NCBI RefSeq assembly: GCF_000721105.1
Contig: NZ_JOEV01000011.1
Span: 159,124-223,123, forward strand
Direction of reading: 5' to 3'
DNA length: 64,000 nucleotides
Source of the DNA: Streptomyces cellulosae
Lineage (GTDB): Bacteria; Actinomycetota; Actinomycetes; Streptomycetales; Streptomycetaceae
A program made the translations under genes and the position numbers. Below the pieces are notes generated by a model. That model searched no databases. It was not told the DNA's origin and saw only the letters and a list, made by a program, of their open reading frames with translations. Shown here one piece after another: positions 33,981 through 42,661 of this stretch (its first letter is position 1; every line of letters begins with the position of its first letter).

Positions 33981-35558
33981 ATGAACAGTCTCGACTGGGC
34001 CGTGCTCATCGGCTACTTCGGTGTGATGGTCGCGATCGGCGTCTGGTCCCACAAACGTGTGGACAACGTCAGCGACTTCTTCACCGCCGGCGGCAAGATG
34101 CCCTGGTGGCTGTCCGGTATCTCCCATCACATGTCGGGCTACAGCGCGGTCATGTTCACCGGGTACGCGGGCATCGCCTACACCTATGGCGTGACCTCCT
34201 TCGTCACCTGGTCCTTCCCGATCGCCCTCGGCATCGCGATCGGCTCGAAACTGTTCGCGCCGCGCATCAACCGACTGCGCTCGCGCCTGCATGTGGCTTC
34301 CCCGCTCGAGTACCTGAAGAACCGTTACGACCTGAAGACCCAGCAGGCGCTCGCCTGGTCGGGCATGTTGCTCAAGATCGTGGACGTCGGCGCCAAGTGG
34401 GCGGCGATCGCGACCCTGTTGTCCGTGTTCACCGGGGTGTCGCTGAACCAGGGCATCCTCATCACCGGTGCGATCACCGCCGTCTACTGCACGATCGGCG
34501 GCCTGTGGGCGGACGCGCTGACCGAACTCGGCCAGTTCATCATCCAGTTGCTGGCCGGCGTCTCGATGTTCGTCGCGGTCGTACTGAAGTTGAACGACAA
34601 GGGCATCGGCTTCTTCGGCGCCTGGGACGAGCCCGCCCTGCAGGGCCACGGCAAGCCCCTGGTCGGCCCCTACGGCACCGTCTTCCTGCTCGCCTTCCTC
34701 TTCATCAAGCTGTTCGAGTACAACGGCGGCATGCTCAACCAGGCCCAGCGCTACATGGCGACGAGCAGCCCGCACGAGGCCACCCGCTCGGCCCGGCTGT
34801 CCGCGGCGCTCTGGCTGGTCTGGCCGGTCGTCCTCTTCTTCCCGATGTGGATGTCCCCGCTCCTGGTCCACGCCCAGAAGCCGGACGGCTCCGACTCCTA
34901 CGGCCTGATGACCGAACAGCTCCTGCCTCACGGCCTGTTGGGCCTGGTCATCGTCGGCTTCTTCTCCCACACCATGGCGATGTGCTCCTCCGACGCCAAC
35001 GCGATCGCCGCGGTCTTCACCCGGGACGTGGCTCCGGTGGTGTCGGCGCGGGCCCGGGCGTGGGGCCAACGCTCCGGCCTGATCGCGGCCCGCGTGACCA
35101 CGGTCGTCTTCCTCGGCCTGTCCATGGCGGTGGCGACGCAGGTCAACTCGCCCGCCTTCAAGGACATCATCACCGTCGTGATCAAGTGGGTCGCCGGACT
35201 CATGGGCCCGATCGCGATCCCGATGATGCTCGGCCTGTTGCGCCCGTTCCGCCGCTCCGGACCGACGGCGGCACTCACCAGCTGGTCGATGGGTCTGCTG
35301 GCCTTCTGGCTGGTCAACTACCCCATCAACTGGAACGTCGACGGCGGCGTCCCGCTCGAGTACCAGGTCTCGATCCCCCTCGCCGTCTCCCTGGTCCTCT
35401 ACATCCTCATCGGCTACCTGAAGCCGGAGGACACCCCGAACCGCCTGGCGATCATCGAGAAGGTCAACACGGACGACGACAGCAGCGCCGCGGCGGCGGT
35501 CCCGACGCCGGCGCCTGCTGGGGACGACGTGGTGGGGACCACCCCGGTGAAGGACTGA
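33981..35558 (+). CDS. Sodium:solute symporter family transporter
   Basis: ATG at 33981 follows GGAAGGAGG. The 525-residue protein has 13-14 helices with the SSS pattern: DWAVLIGYFGVMVAIGVW, DFFTAGGKMPWWLSGISHHM (SGG/SxxxG region), IGGLWADALTELGQFIIQLL and ALWLVWPVVLFFPMWMSPLL. It imports an organic solute with sodium. Members move sugars, amino acids or carboxylates, and the substrate cannot be set. It follows the SDR gene in the same direction but with its own leader of 180 bases, and a strong terminator lies after it. Confidence 0.9.
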   Translation: MNSLDWAVLIGYFGVMVAIGVWSHKRVDNVSDFFTAGGKMPWWLSGISHHMSGYSAVMFTGYAGIAYTYGVTSFVTWSFPIALGIAIGSKLFAPRINRLRSRLHVASPLEYLKNRYDLKTQQALAWSGMLLKIVDVGAKWAAIATLLSVFTGVSLNQGILITGAITAVYCTIGGLWADALTELGQFIIQLLAGVSMFVAVVLKLNDKGIGFFGAWDEPALQGHGKPLVGPYGTVFLLAFLFIKLFEYNGGMLNQAQRYMATSSPHEATRSARLSAALWLVWPVVLFFPMWMSPLLVHAQKPDGSDSYGLMTEQLLPHGLLGLVIVGFFSHTMAMCSSDANAIAAVFTRDVAPVVSARARAWGQRSGLIAARVTTVVFLGLSMAVATQVNSPAFKDIITVVIKWVAGLMGPIAIPMMLGLLRPFRRSGPTAALTSWSMGLLAFWLVNYPINWNVDGGVPLEYQVSIPLAVSLVLYILIGYLKPEDTPNRLAIIEKVNTDDDSSAAAAVPTPAPAGDDVVGTTPVKD

Positions 35559-35592
35559 CCCACGGGTTCGCGCTTCGGGAACCTCGGGCTCC

Positions 35593-35638
35593 CGGACGGC
35601 CCTCCCCCCGGCTACCAGGCCGGGGGGAGGGCCGTCCG
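35593..35638 (+). terminator. Strong terminator after the symporter gene
   Basis: A perfect 20-bp stem (35593-35612 with 35619-35638) closes a 6-base loop TACCAG, 35 bases after the stop. Confidence 0.85.
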
Positions 35639-35858
35639 CCGTGCAGGGCGCCGTAGGTTCGCTGCGGGTGCCGTGCGCTGGGTGAAGGCACCGGGGCGCG
35701 GGGACCGGTCCAGGGCGCTGAGGCGCGGGCACCGGCCCGGTCCACTGGGGTGCGGGCACCAGTACAGACCGCCGAGGCACGGGCTCGGCCCGACCCGCCA
35801 CGGCACGGACTCCGGCCCAGGACCGACCGGCCCCAGCCATCAGGCCCGCGAAACCGAC

Positions 35859-35929
35859 CCGGCCGTCAAGCCCGCGGACCCACCCCGGCCGTCAAGCCCG
35901 CGGACCCACCCCGGCCGTCAGGCCCGCGG
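35859..35929. repeat. 26-bp tandem repeat, 2.7 copies
   Basis: Units at 35859-35884 and 35885-35910 are identical; the third (35911-35929) differs by one base and forms the 3' end of the ADP-ribosylglycohydrolase-like gene. The region 35640-35860 before it is GC-rich with loosely repeated CGGGCACCGG words and no gene. Confidence 0.85.
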
Positions 35930-37033
35930 ATAACGGGCCAGCCACCCGGGGGACGCCCCCGCCGGGCCGTGCAGCGCCGGGCCCTGGGTCATCTCCATCG
36001 CGAAGTCGTCCGCCAGTTCCAGCAGTGTGGGACGGCCCTCCAGCTCGGCCAGCCAGGCCGGCGGGAGGGCCGTCTCGCCGTGCAGGGCACCGAGGAGGCC
36101 GCCGGTGAGGGCGCCGGCGGCGGCCGAGGGTCCGTCGTGGTTCACGGCGAGCCGCAGCCCGTGCCGTACGTCCTCCCCGACCAGCGCGCAGTACACGGCG
36201 GCCGACAGCAGCCCCTCCGCCGTATCCTCCGCGAGGAGCTCCTCGACCCGGCCCGGGGTCGGCATCCCCTGCCGTACCGCGCCCAGGGCGTGTTGCAGCG
36301 CGTCCGAGACGGGCTGGTGGCCGGAGCGGGCGGCGAGCAGCGCGAGCGCCCGCTGGACGGCCGTGTCCAGGCTCTCGCCGAGGGCGAGGGCGTGCACGAT
36401 GACGGCGTACGCGCCCGCCGAGAGGTAGGCGGTCGGGTGGCCGTGGGTCTGCGCGGCGCACTCCACGGCGAGCTGGACGACCAGCTGCGGTTCCCAGCCG
36501 ACGAGCAGCCCGAAGGGCGCGGACCGGGCGGCGGCCTCGGGGCCGGTCTCGGCCGGGTTCTTGGGCGACTCCAGCGTGCCCATCTTCTCGTCGCCGAGCC
36601 CGAGCAGGAGGGAGCGGGTGGGACCCCGGCGGGCGTACAGCCACTCCTCCCGCGCGAGCCACCCGTCCTCCTTGCGGCGCTCGTCGGGCCCCCAGTCGTG
36701 CTGGGTGGCCGCCCAGCGTCGGTACGCCCGGTGCAGATCGGTCGGCGGGTGCCAGGCGCCGGTGTCGCGGCGGACCTGGGCGCGTATCAGCCCGTCCACG
36801 GTGAACAGGGTGAGCTGCGTGAGGTGGGTGACGGCACCGCGCCGCCCGTACCCGAACCCGAGGTCGACGAGCCCCTCCGCCCCGTACGTCTCCCGGATCT
36901 CCGCCAGCCCGAGCCCGTCGACCGGCGCGCCCAGCGCGTCCCCGACGGCCGCCCCCAGCAGCGTGCCGCGCACCCTGCTCCGGAAGTCCTGCTGCTCGGC
37001 CCGCCCCCACACGGCCCCGGCTGTCGCACCCAC
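35918..37033 (-). CDS. ADP-ribosylglycohydrolase homologue lacking metal ligands
   Basis: The start is taken at GTG 37033 (GGGAGGTCTTG before it); an open frame runs up to 37144 without a ribosome binding site. The 371-residue protein is colinear with the DraG family: RVRGTLLGAAVGDALGAPVD, TQLTLFTVDGLIRA, and NHDGPSAAAGALTGGLLGAL. The family motifs are TDDTQMT and GDSDSTG; here they read THLTQLT and GPSAAAG, so the aspartates that hold the two magnesium ions are gone. It is probably not a hydrolase but may still bind ADP-ribose. The gene ends in a tandem repeat. Confidence 0.82.
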   Translation of the reverse strand: MGATAGAVWGRAEQQDFRSRVRGTLLGAAVGDALGAPVDGLGLAEIRETYGAEGLVDLGFGYGRRGAVTHLTQLTLFTVDGLIRAQVRRDTGAWHPPTDLHRAYRRWAATQHDWGPDERRKEDGWLAREEWLYARRGPTRSLLLGLGDEKMGTLESPKNPAETGPEAAARSAPFGLLVGWEPQLVVQLAVECAAQTHGHPTAYLSAGAYAVIVHALALGESLDTAVQRALALLAARSGHQPVSDALQHALGAVRQGMPTPGRVEELLAEDTAEGLLSAAVYCALVGEDVRHGLRLAVNHDGPSAAAGALTGGLLGALHGETALPPAWLAELEGRPTLLELADDFAMEMTQGPALHGPAGASPGWLARYPRA

Positions 37034-37172
37034 CAAGACCTCCCACGGCACCGTCCGGACGTACGACAGCTCAAGACTGTAATCGAACGGGGACGGTGGG
37101 TTCAGGGGGCGGATCTGGATGCGGGGTGTGGGGCAAGCAGTCACGGGTGATCCCGGCTGGGCCCTGATCGGT

Positions 37173-37182
37173 CTGATATCAG
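37173..37182. promoter_or_regulatory. Palindrome CTGATATCAG in divergent gap
   Basis: A 10-bp perfect palindrome, with a further half-site GTATCAGG 3 bases later, lies between the two divergent genes at 37033 and 37274. A weak operator candidate. Confidence 0.3.
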
Positions 37183-37273
37183 CCGTATCAGGTCACATCG
37201 CAGAGGTATCCGTGCGTGCAGACACACTCGGCCCCCCGGCTCGTTTCCCGCAGCCCGTGGAATCTGGATCGAT

Positions 37274-37702
37274 TTGCGCGTCGCCGAAACCCTTGATCGG
37301 ATGCAGCGCGTGCACATCACGCGCCGCGCCGGCGAGGATCTGCACCTGACGACGGCACGTCACGACCAGCAGCGGGAAGAGACGGCGGACATCACGGCAC
37401 GCCTTCTCGCCGCCCTCGTCCGCAGTGGCGCCGGCGAGCGGGCCATACCGCGCGCACTGCCTTCGGTCTTCCCGTGGGTGCGTCATCTGTCGGCGGACGA
37501 GCTGAAGGAGTTTGTCGCCGAGCTCATCGATGCCACATACGACGCGGCCCAGCTGGACGTCCATGCCCATCTCCACCGAGTCGTCGTCGAATGGCGCGCA
37601 ACGGCACGTGTCCTCGCCGACCCCGAGCTCACCGCACAGCTCACCCGCCGACTGCCGGACGAGGACCACGGCGAGGTGACCGCCCCCAAGGACACCAGGT
37701 AG
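37274..37702 (+). CDS. Hypothetical protein (142 aa)
   Basis: The frame starts at TTG 37274, or ATG at 37301, neither with a good ribosome binding site. The product is soluble and helical: ADITARLLAALVRSGAGERA, then LSADELKEFVAELIDATYDA and HLHRVVVEWRATARVL. The second half resembles the helical C-terminal domain often seen in streptomycete phage-defence or prevent-host-death-linked proteins, but no family can be named. Codon use (GC at third positions) supports coding. Function unknown. Confidence 0.6.
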   Translation: MRVAETLDRMQRVHITRRAGEDLHLTTARHDQQREETADITARLLAALVRSGAGERAIPRALPSVFPWVRHLSADELKEFVAELIDATYDAAQLDVHAHLHRVVVEWRATARVLADPELTAQLTRRLPDEDHGEVTAPKDTR

Positions 37703-37762
37703 CCCCAACTGCGGTTCCTTTCTGGCTCATTGCATGCGGCAACCCGCCCTGCCGGGTGGAAA

Positions 37763-38284
37763 ATGATCGGCATGTCCACGACCCCCCGCACCCCCCGCAG
37801 CGCCCTGTCCCTCGGCGCCACCCTTCTCACCGCAACCGTCGCCCTCTACATGGCCCTCGTCGCCTTCGGGAACATCACCGACTTCGGCACCAACCAGCAG
37901 TTCGTCAGGCACGTCCTCGCGATGGACACGACGTTCAAGGACGACGACCTGATGTGGAGAGCCATCACCAGCAAGGGACTTCAGGACGCGGCGTACATCG
38001 CCATCATCGTCTGGGAGACGCTGGCGGCCCTCGTCCTCGTCTACGGCACCTGGCTCTGGGCGCGGCACGACCAGGACCGTGCCCGCCGGTTCTCCACGTA
38101 CGGCCTGCTCATGGTCATGCTGCTGTTCGGCGCCGGGTTCATCGCCATCGGCGGTGAGTGGTTCTCCATGTGGCAGTCGGGTGACTGGAACGGGCTGGAC
38201 GCGGCGCTGCGGGTCTTCCTGCTGAGCGGCGTCGTGCTGGTGGTGGTCAACCTGCCGTCCCGCACGGAACGTTCCGCAGCCTGA
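37763..38284 (+). CDS. DUF2165 family membrane protein
   Basis: The 173-residue protein (ATG 37763 or 37772) has four helices: TLLTATVALYMALVAFGNIT, AAYIAIIVWETLAALVLVYG, YGLLMVMLLFGAGFIAIGGE and VFLLSGVVLVVVNLP. NITDFGTNQQFVRHVLAMDT and EWFSMWQS are DUF2165 signature segments. The family is small and uncharacterised, likely in the inner membrane. It converges on the transpeptidase-like gene with only 6 bases between the stops. Confidence 0.82.
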   Translation: MIGMSTTPRTPRSALSLGATLLTATVALYMALVAFGNITDFGTNQQFVRHVLAMDTTFKDDDLMWRAITSKGLQDAAYIAIIVWETLAALVLVYGTWLWARHDQDRARRFSTYGLLMVMLLFGAGFIAIGGEWFSMWQSGDWNGLDAALRVFLLSGVVLVVVNLPSRTERSAA

Positions 38285-38290
38285 CCGTCC

Positions 38291-38854
38291 CTACCGGACC
38301 ACGACCACCGTCGTCCCGGTCTCTCCGAACGTCCACAGTGCCGACCCGTCCGCCTTGTTCATCCGGATGCCACTGGTCTGGATGCCCGAGGCGGGCGGGG
38401 GCGAGGAGCCGTCCACCGCGTTGGAGAAGGCGATCGAGCGGCCGGACTTGGCCGCGAAGTACAGGATGTGCTCGATCTCCACGCCGTCGGAGCCGGTGGT
38501 GGCCTCCGTGCGCTGGGAGATCGTGTAGCTGCCGGGGTCCGGGCCGACCGTGCCCGGCCACACCGCGAAGCTCCGGCGGGAGACGTCGCTCGCGTCGACC
38601 AGCCACACCCGCTTCTGACCCAGGGAGTACACGACGCGCCGCCCGGTGCCGGAGTCGCCCGGCACCGCGGTGGGCCTCGCGGACTTCGACGCGGAGGGCC
38701 GCGGGTTCGCCGAGGCGCTCGGCCGGGCGGCCGTGGCGGTGGGGTGCGGACCCCTGTCCGCCTGCACGGTCAGCACGACGACCGCCGCGACCGCGCCCGC
38801 CGTCAGACCGGTCACCCAGACCCACGAGGGAAGCCGTCGGGCAGGCACGGGCAC
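38291..38854 (-). CDS. L,D-transpeptidase-like protein without catalytic cysteine
   Basis: The 187-residue protein has an N-terminal membrane anchor (VWVTGLTAGAVAAVVVLTV), a Pro/Ser/Thr/Ala linker to about 68, then a YkuD-like domain. VVYSLGQKRVWLVDASDVSR and FAVWPGTVGPDPGSYTISQR match the strand-turn elements of L,D-transpeptidases. At the active site, where the family has HG...SHGC(I/V)R, it reads SGIQTSGIRMNKADGSALW: no His-Gly-Cys. The fold is kept but transpeptidation is impossible by the known mechanism. It faces the cell wall and may bind it. Confidence 0.72.
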   Translation of the reverse strand: MPVPARRLPSWVWVTGLTAGAVAAVVVLTVQADRGPHPTATAARPSASANPRPSASKSARPTAVPGDSGTGRRVVYSLGQKRVWLVDASDVSRRSFAVWPGTVGPDPGSYTISQRTEATTGSDGVEIEHILYFAAKSGRSIAFSNAVDGSSPPPASGIQTSGIRMNKADGSALWTFGETGTTVVVVR

Positions 38855-38937
38855 GCATCTCCTCAGGTACGAGACCCCTCACACAAGGGGTCCGATCATC
38901 GTACTGTGAGCGGCCTGGCTCCTCTCCGCCGTCCGGA

Positions 38938-41523
38938 TCAGTCCAGCACCGGCAGCAGCTCCGGCAGGTGACCGTCCGAGACGGTCGCCGCCCGCTGCCG
39001 CTCCTCCGGGACCTCCCCGTACAGCGTCGTGCGCGGCCTGGCCGGCCGGCCCGCCGCCTCCGCGACCGCGATCAGGTCCTTGACCGACTTGTACGAGCCG
39101 TAGGAGGAGCCCGCCATCCGGGAGATCGTCTCCTCCATCAGCGTGCCACCCAGGTCGTTCGCGCCCGAGCGGAGCATCTCCGCCGCGCCCTCCGTGCCCA
39201 GCTTCACCCAGCTGGTCTGGATGTTGGGGATGTGCGGGTGGAGGAGGAGACGGGCCATCGCCGTCACCGCCCGGTTGTCCCGCATGGTCGGGCCGGGGCG
39301 CGCGATGCCCGCCAGGTACACCGGCGCGTTCGTGTGGATGAACGGGAGGGTGACGAACTCCGTGAAGCCGCCCGTGCGTTGCTGGATACCGGCCAGTGTG
39401 CGCAGGTGGCCGAGCCAGTGCCGGGGCTGGTCCACATGCCCGTACATCATCGTCGACGACGAGCGGATGCCCAGTTCGTGCGCGGTCGTGACGACCTCGA
39501 TCCAGGTCGCCGTGGGCAGCTTGCCCTTGGTGAGGATCCAGCGGACCTCGTCGTCGAGGATCTCGGCGGCCGTGCCGGGGATCGAGCCGAGGCCCGCCTC
39601 CTTCGCGGCCGTCAGCCACTCGCGGATGGACATGCCGGTGCGGGTCGCGCCGTTCACGACCTCCATCGGGGAGAAGGCGTGCACGTGCATCCCGGGGACG
39701 CGGGACTTCACCGCGCGCGCGATGTCGAAGTACGCCGTCCCGGGAAGGTCCGGGTGGATGCCGCCCTGCATGCACACCTCCACCGCGCCGACTTCCCAAG
39801 CCTGTTGGGCGCGGTCGGCGACCTGGTCCATGGAGAGGGTGTACGCGTCGGCGTCCGTGCGGCGTTGCGCGAAGGCGCAGAAACGGCAGCCGGTGTAGCA
39901 GACGTTGGTGAAGTTGATGTTCCTGGTGACGATGTACGTGACGTCGTCGCCGACCGTCGACCTGCGGACGTCGTCCGCGATCCGGCACAGGGCGTCCAGC
40001 GCCGGGCCGTCCGCGTGCAGCAGCGCCAGCGCCTCCTCGTCGGTGAGCCGCGTCGGGTCGTCGGCCGCCGTCGCCAGGGCCTGGCGTACGTCGGTGTCGA
40101 TGCGCTCGGGCACCATGCCGGGGGCGGCCGCCTCGCGCAGGGCGCCCCAGTCGCCGTACACCTCGTCGAAGTCGTCGCGGCGGTCGGAGGTCCGGCCCTC
40201 GGTGTCGATGGTGCGGTGCAGGTCCGTGCGGCCGGTCGACTCGAAGACCTCGTCCGGTTCCTGCCAGGGGTGGCCCTCGACGACGGCGTCGGCACGCGCC
40301 AGTCCCGTCTCCGGGTCGGCCAGCGCCGTCACGTGCGGGCGCAGCCGCGGGTCCAGCCAGGGCTCGCCGCGCTGCACGAACTCGGGGTAGACGCACAGGC
40401 GTTCCCGCAGTTCGAAGCCGACGGTCGCGGAGCGGGACGCCAGCTCCTCGATCTGCGGCCAGGGGCGTTCCGGGTTGACGTGGTCGATGGTCAGGGGCGA
40501 GACCCCGCCCCAGTCGTCGATGCCCGCCCCGATGAGTCGCTCGTACTCGGAGTCCACGAGGTTCGGCGGGGCCTGGAGGCAGGCGGAGGGGCCCATGATG
40601 TGGCGGGCCACGGCCACCGTCGCCACCAGCTCGTCGAGTTCCGCGTCCGGCATGCCGCGCATCGCGGTGTCCGGCTTGGCGCGGAAGTTCTGGATGATCA
40701 GTTCCTGGATGGAGTGGTAGGCGCGCGAGATCCTGCGGAGCGCGAACAGGGACTGAGCCCGCTCCTCGTACGTCTCGCCGATCCCGATCAGGAGCCCGGA
40801 CGTGAAGGGCACGGACGAACGGCCGGCGTCCTCCAGGACGCGCAGGCGTACGGCGGGCTCCTTGTCGGGGGAGCCGTAGTGCGGGCCGCCCGGCTCCGAC
40901 CAGAGCCGCTCGGCCGTCGTCTCCAGCATCATGCCCATCGACGGGGCGACGGGCTTCAGGCGCTGGAAGTCTGTCCAGGACATCACGCCCGGGTTGAGGT
41001 GGGGCAGCAGGCCCGTCTCCTCCAGGATGCGGATGGAGATGGCGCGGACGTAGGCGATGGTGTCGTCGTAGCCGTGCGCGTCGAGCCACTCGCGCGCCTC
41101 CGGCCAGCGGTCCTCGGGCTTGTCCCCGAGGGTGATCAGGGCTTCCTTGCAGCCGAGGGCGGCGCCGCGCCGGGCCACGTCGAGCACCTCGTCGGGCGAC
41201 ATGAACATCCCGTGGCCCTCCCGGCGCAGCTTGCCGGGGACGGTCACGAAGGTGCAGTAGTGGCATTTGTCCCGGCACAGCCGGGTGAGGGGGATGAAGA
41301 CGCTCTTCGAGTAGGTGATGACGCCGGGGCGGCCCGCCGCTTCGAGGCCCGCGTCCCGCACCCGTGCGGCGGACGCGGTGAGGTCGTCGAGGGCCTCGCC
41401 GCGGGCCTGGAGCAGCACCGCCGCCTCGGCGACGTCGAGGGTGACGCCGTCCCGGGCGCGTTTGAGGGCGCGACGCATGGAGTTCTCGGTGGGGCCGGTT
41501 CCGGGGGTCGCGGAGGTCGTCAT
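38938..41523 (-). CDS. fbiC: FO synthase, bifunctional CofG-CofH (FbiC)
   Basis: The 861-residue protein fuses two radical-SAM enzymes. The CofG half has CRDKCHYC at 83-90 (CX3CX2C iron-sulfur site) and the CofH half CYTGCRFC near 540. Segments such as [14 protein letters not shown] and [20 protein letters not shown] are characteristic. It makes the deazaflavin FO from tyrosine and 5-amino-6-ribitylaminouracil, the core of cofactor F420, in the cytosol. It fits the LLM, Ddn-like and F420-reductase-like genes in this window. The LLM gene just upstream on the same strand may be co-transcribed. Confidence 0.96.
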   Translation of the reverse strand: MTTSATPGTGPTENSMRRALKRARDGVTLDVAEAAVLLQARGEALDDLTASAARVRDAGLEAAGRPGVITYSKSVFIPLTRLCRDKCHYCTFVTVPGKLRREGHGMFMSPDEVLDVARRGAALGCKEALITLGDKPEDRWPEAREWLDAHGYDDTIAYVRAISIRILEETGLLPHLNPGVMSWTDFQRLKPVAPSMGMMLETTAERLWSEPGGPHYGSPDKEPAVRLRVLEDAGRSSVPFTSGLLIGIGETYEERAQSLFALRRISRAYHSIQELIIQNFRAKPDTAMRGMPDAELDELVATVAVARHIMGPSACLQAPPNLVDSEYERLIGAGIDDWGGVSPLTIDHVNPERPWPQIEELASRSATVGFELRERLCVYPEFVQRGEPWLDPRLRPHVTALADPETGLARADAVVEGHPWQEPDEVFESTGRTDLHRTIDTEGRTSDRRDDFDEVYGDWGALREAAAPGMVPERIDTDVRQALATAADDPTRLTDEEALALLHADGPALDALCRIADDVRRSTVGDDVTYIVTRNINFTNVCYTGCRFCAFAQRRTDADAYTLSMDQVADRAQQAWEVGAVEVCMQGGIHPDLPGTAYFDIARAVKSRVPGMHVHAFSPMEVVNGATRTGMSIREWLTAAKEAGLGSIPGTAAEILDDEVRWILTKGKLPTATWIEVVTTAHELGIRSSSTMMYGHVDQPRHWLGHLRTLAGIQQRTGGFTEFVTLPFIHTNAPVYLAGIARPGPTMRDNRAVTAMARLLLHPHIPNIQTSWVKLGTEGAAEMLRSGANDLGGTLMEETISRMAGSSYGSYKSVKDLIAVAEAAGRPARPRTTLYGEVPEERQRAATVSDGHLPELLPVLD

Positions 41524-41660
41524 CCTTCGAGCATACGGAGAGGTCCGCCGGTTCAGCGGGGACGGGGGTCTCGGGGGCTGCGGTGCGTTGCGGGGTGCGG
41601 GCTGGTTGTGGCTGGTCGCCCAGGTCCCCGCGCCCCTGGGTCGGCAGCCCGGCCGCCCGG

Positions 41661-42530
41661 CTAGAAGTACTCGGCGTACCCGTCCAGCACCCTGAGCACC
41701 TCCGCCTCCCCCGCCGGCGGCAGTTGCACCACGACCTCCTCGATGCCGAGGTCCGCGTAGTGCGCGAGCTTGCCCGGCGTCGGGTGGACGGCGTACGGGA
41801 CGACCTGGAGGGAGGCCGGGTCGCGGCCCGCGTCGGCCCACTCGGCACGCAGCCGGGGCAGGGACTCGCCGAGGCCGCGCCCGCCGATGGGCAGCCACCC
41901 GTCGGCGTACGCGCAGATGTCCGCGAACAGCTTCGGTCCGGCGGCCCCGCCGACGAGCGTGCGCGGACCGATGACGGAACCGGCGATCTGGCCGGCGACC
42001 GGACCGCGCGGCCTCTCTACGGGCTTCGGGTACGCGAAGCTGGCCCGCACGCTCCCGAACGCGCCCTCGTATCCCGTCGGTGTCTCGCTCCACAGGGCCC
42101 GCATCAACGCCATCCGGTCCCGGACGAGCTCGCGCCGGGTGCGCCACTCCACACCGTGGTCGGCGGCTTCCTCGACGTTCCAGCCGAAGCCGAGGCCGAG
42201 CGTGAACCGGCCGCCGGAGAGGTGGTCCAGGGTCGCGATCTGCTTGGCGAGGTCGATCGGGTCGTGCTGGGCGACGAGCGTGATGCCCGTGCCGAGCCCG
42301 AGCCGTTCGGTGACGGCGGCGGCCTGGCCGAGCGCGACGAAGGGGTCGAGCGTACGGCCGTACTCGGGCGGCAGTTCGCCGCCCGCCGGGTACGGGCTGG
42401 TCCGCTCCACGGGGATGTGGGTGTGCTCGGGCAGGTACAGCCCGGCGAAGCCCCGCTGCTCCAGCTCACGGGCGAGCCGGGTCGGGGCGATCGTCTCGTC
42501 GGTGAGGAAGACCGTCACGGAGATGCGCAT
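41661..42530 (-). CDS. LLM class F420-dependent oxidoreductase
   Basis: The 289-residue protein is a luciferase-like monooxygenase-fold enzyme. [20 protein letters not shown] and [10 protein letters not shown] form the first strands, [20 protein letters not shown] and [20 protein letters not shown] the cofactor site. The H-I-P and GWN sequence is typical of the F420-binding group (TIGR03619-like), not the FMN group. It transfers hydride with F420H2. Its place 137 bases before fbiC in the same direction agrees with F420 use; the substrate is unknown. Confidence 0.88.
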   Translation of the reverse strand: MRISVTVFLTDETIAPTRLARELEQRGFAGLYLPEHTHIPVERTSPYPAGGELPPEYGRTLDPFVALGQAAAVTERLGLGTGITLVAQHDPIDLAKQIATLDHLSGGRFTLGLGFGWNVEEAADHGVEWRTRRELVRDRMALMRALWSETPTGYEGAFGSVRASFAYPKPVERPRGPVAGQIAGSVIGPRTLVGGAAGPKLFADICAYADGWLPIGGRGLGESLPRLRAEWADAGRDPASLQVVPYAVHPTPGKLAHYADLGIEEVVVQLPPAGEAEVLRVLDGYAEYF

Positions 42531-42567
42531 GGGTCATCTGTACCGGCTTCGACCTCGCCTGTCCATA

Positions 42568-42579
42568 CCGACCGGTCGG
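42568..42579. promoter_or_regulatory. Palindrome CCGACCGGTCGG
   Basis: A perfect 12-bp palindrome (TACCGACCGGTCGGCA in context) lies between divergent starts at 42530 and 42662. ACCGACCGGTCGGT-like sites are typical of TetR-family operators. Confidence 0.5.
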
Positions 42580-42661
42580 CATCATGTTCGCGTACGGGTA
42601 AGACTGCGCCAATTACCCTGACTTTCCGCGGTAGTTCACACGCGTCCGGCACGGTTGGGGC

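Noticed and set aside
37274..37702. Prevent-host-death or toxin partner for the gene at 37763
   Set aside because: The neighbour is a DUF2165 membrane protein and no toxin motif is seen.
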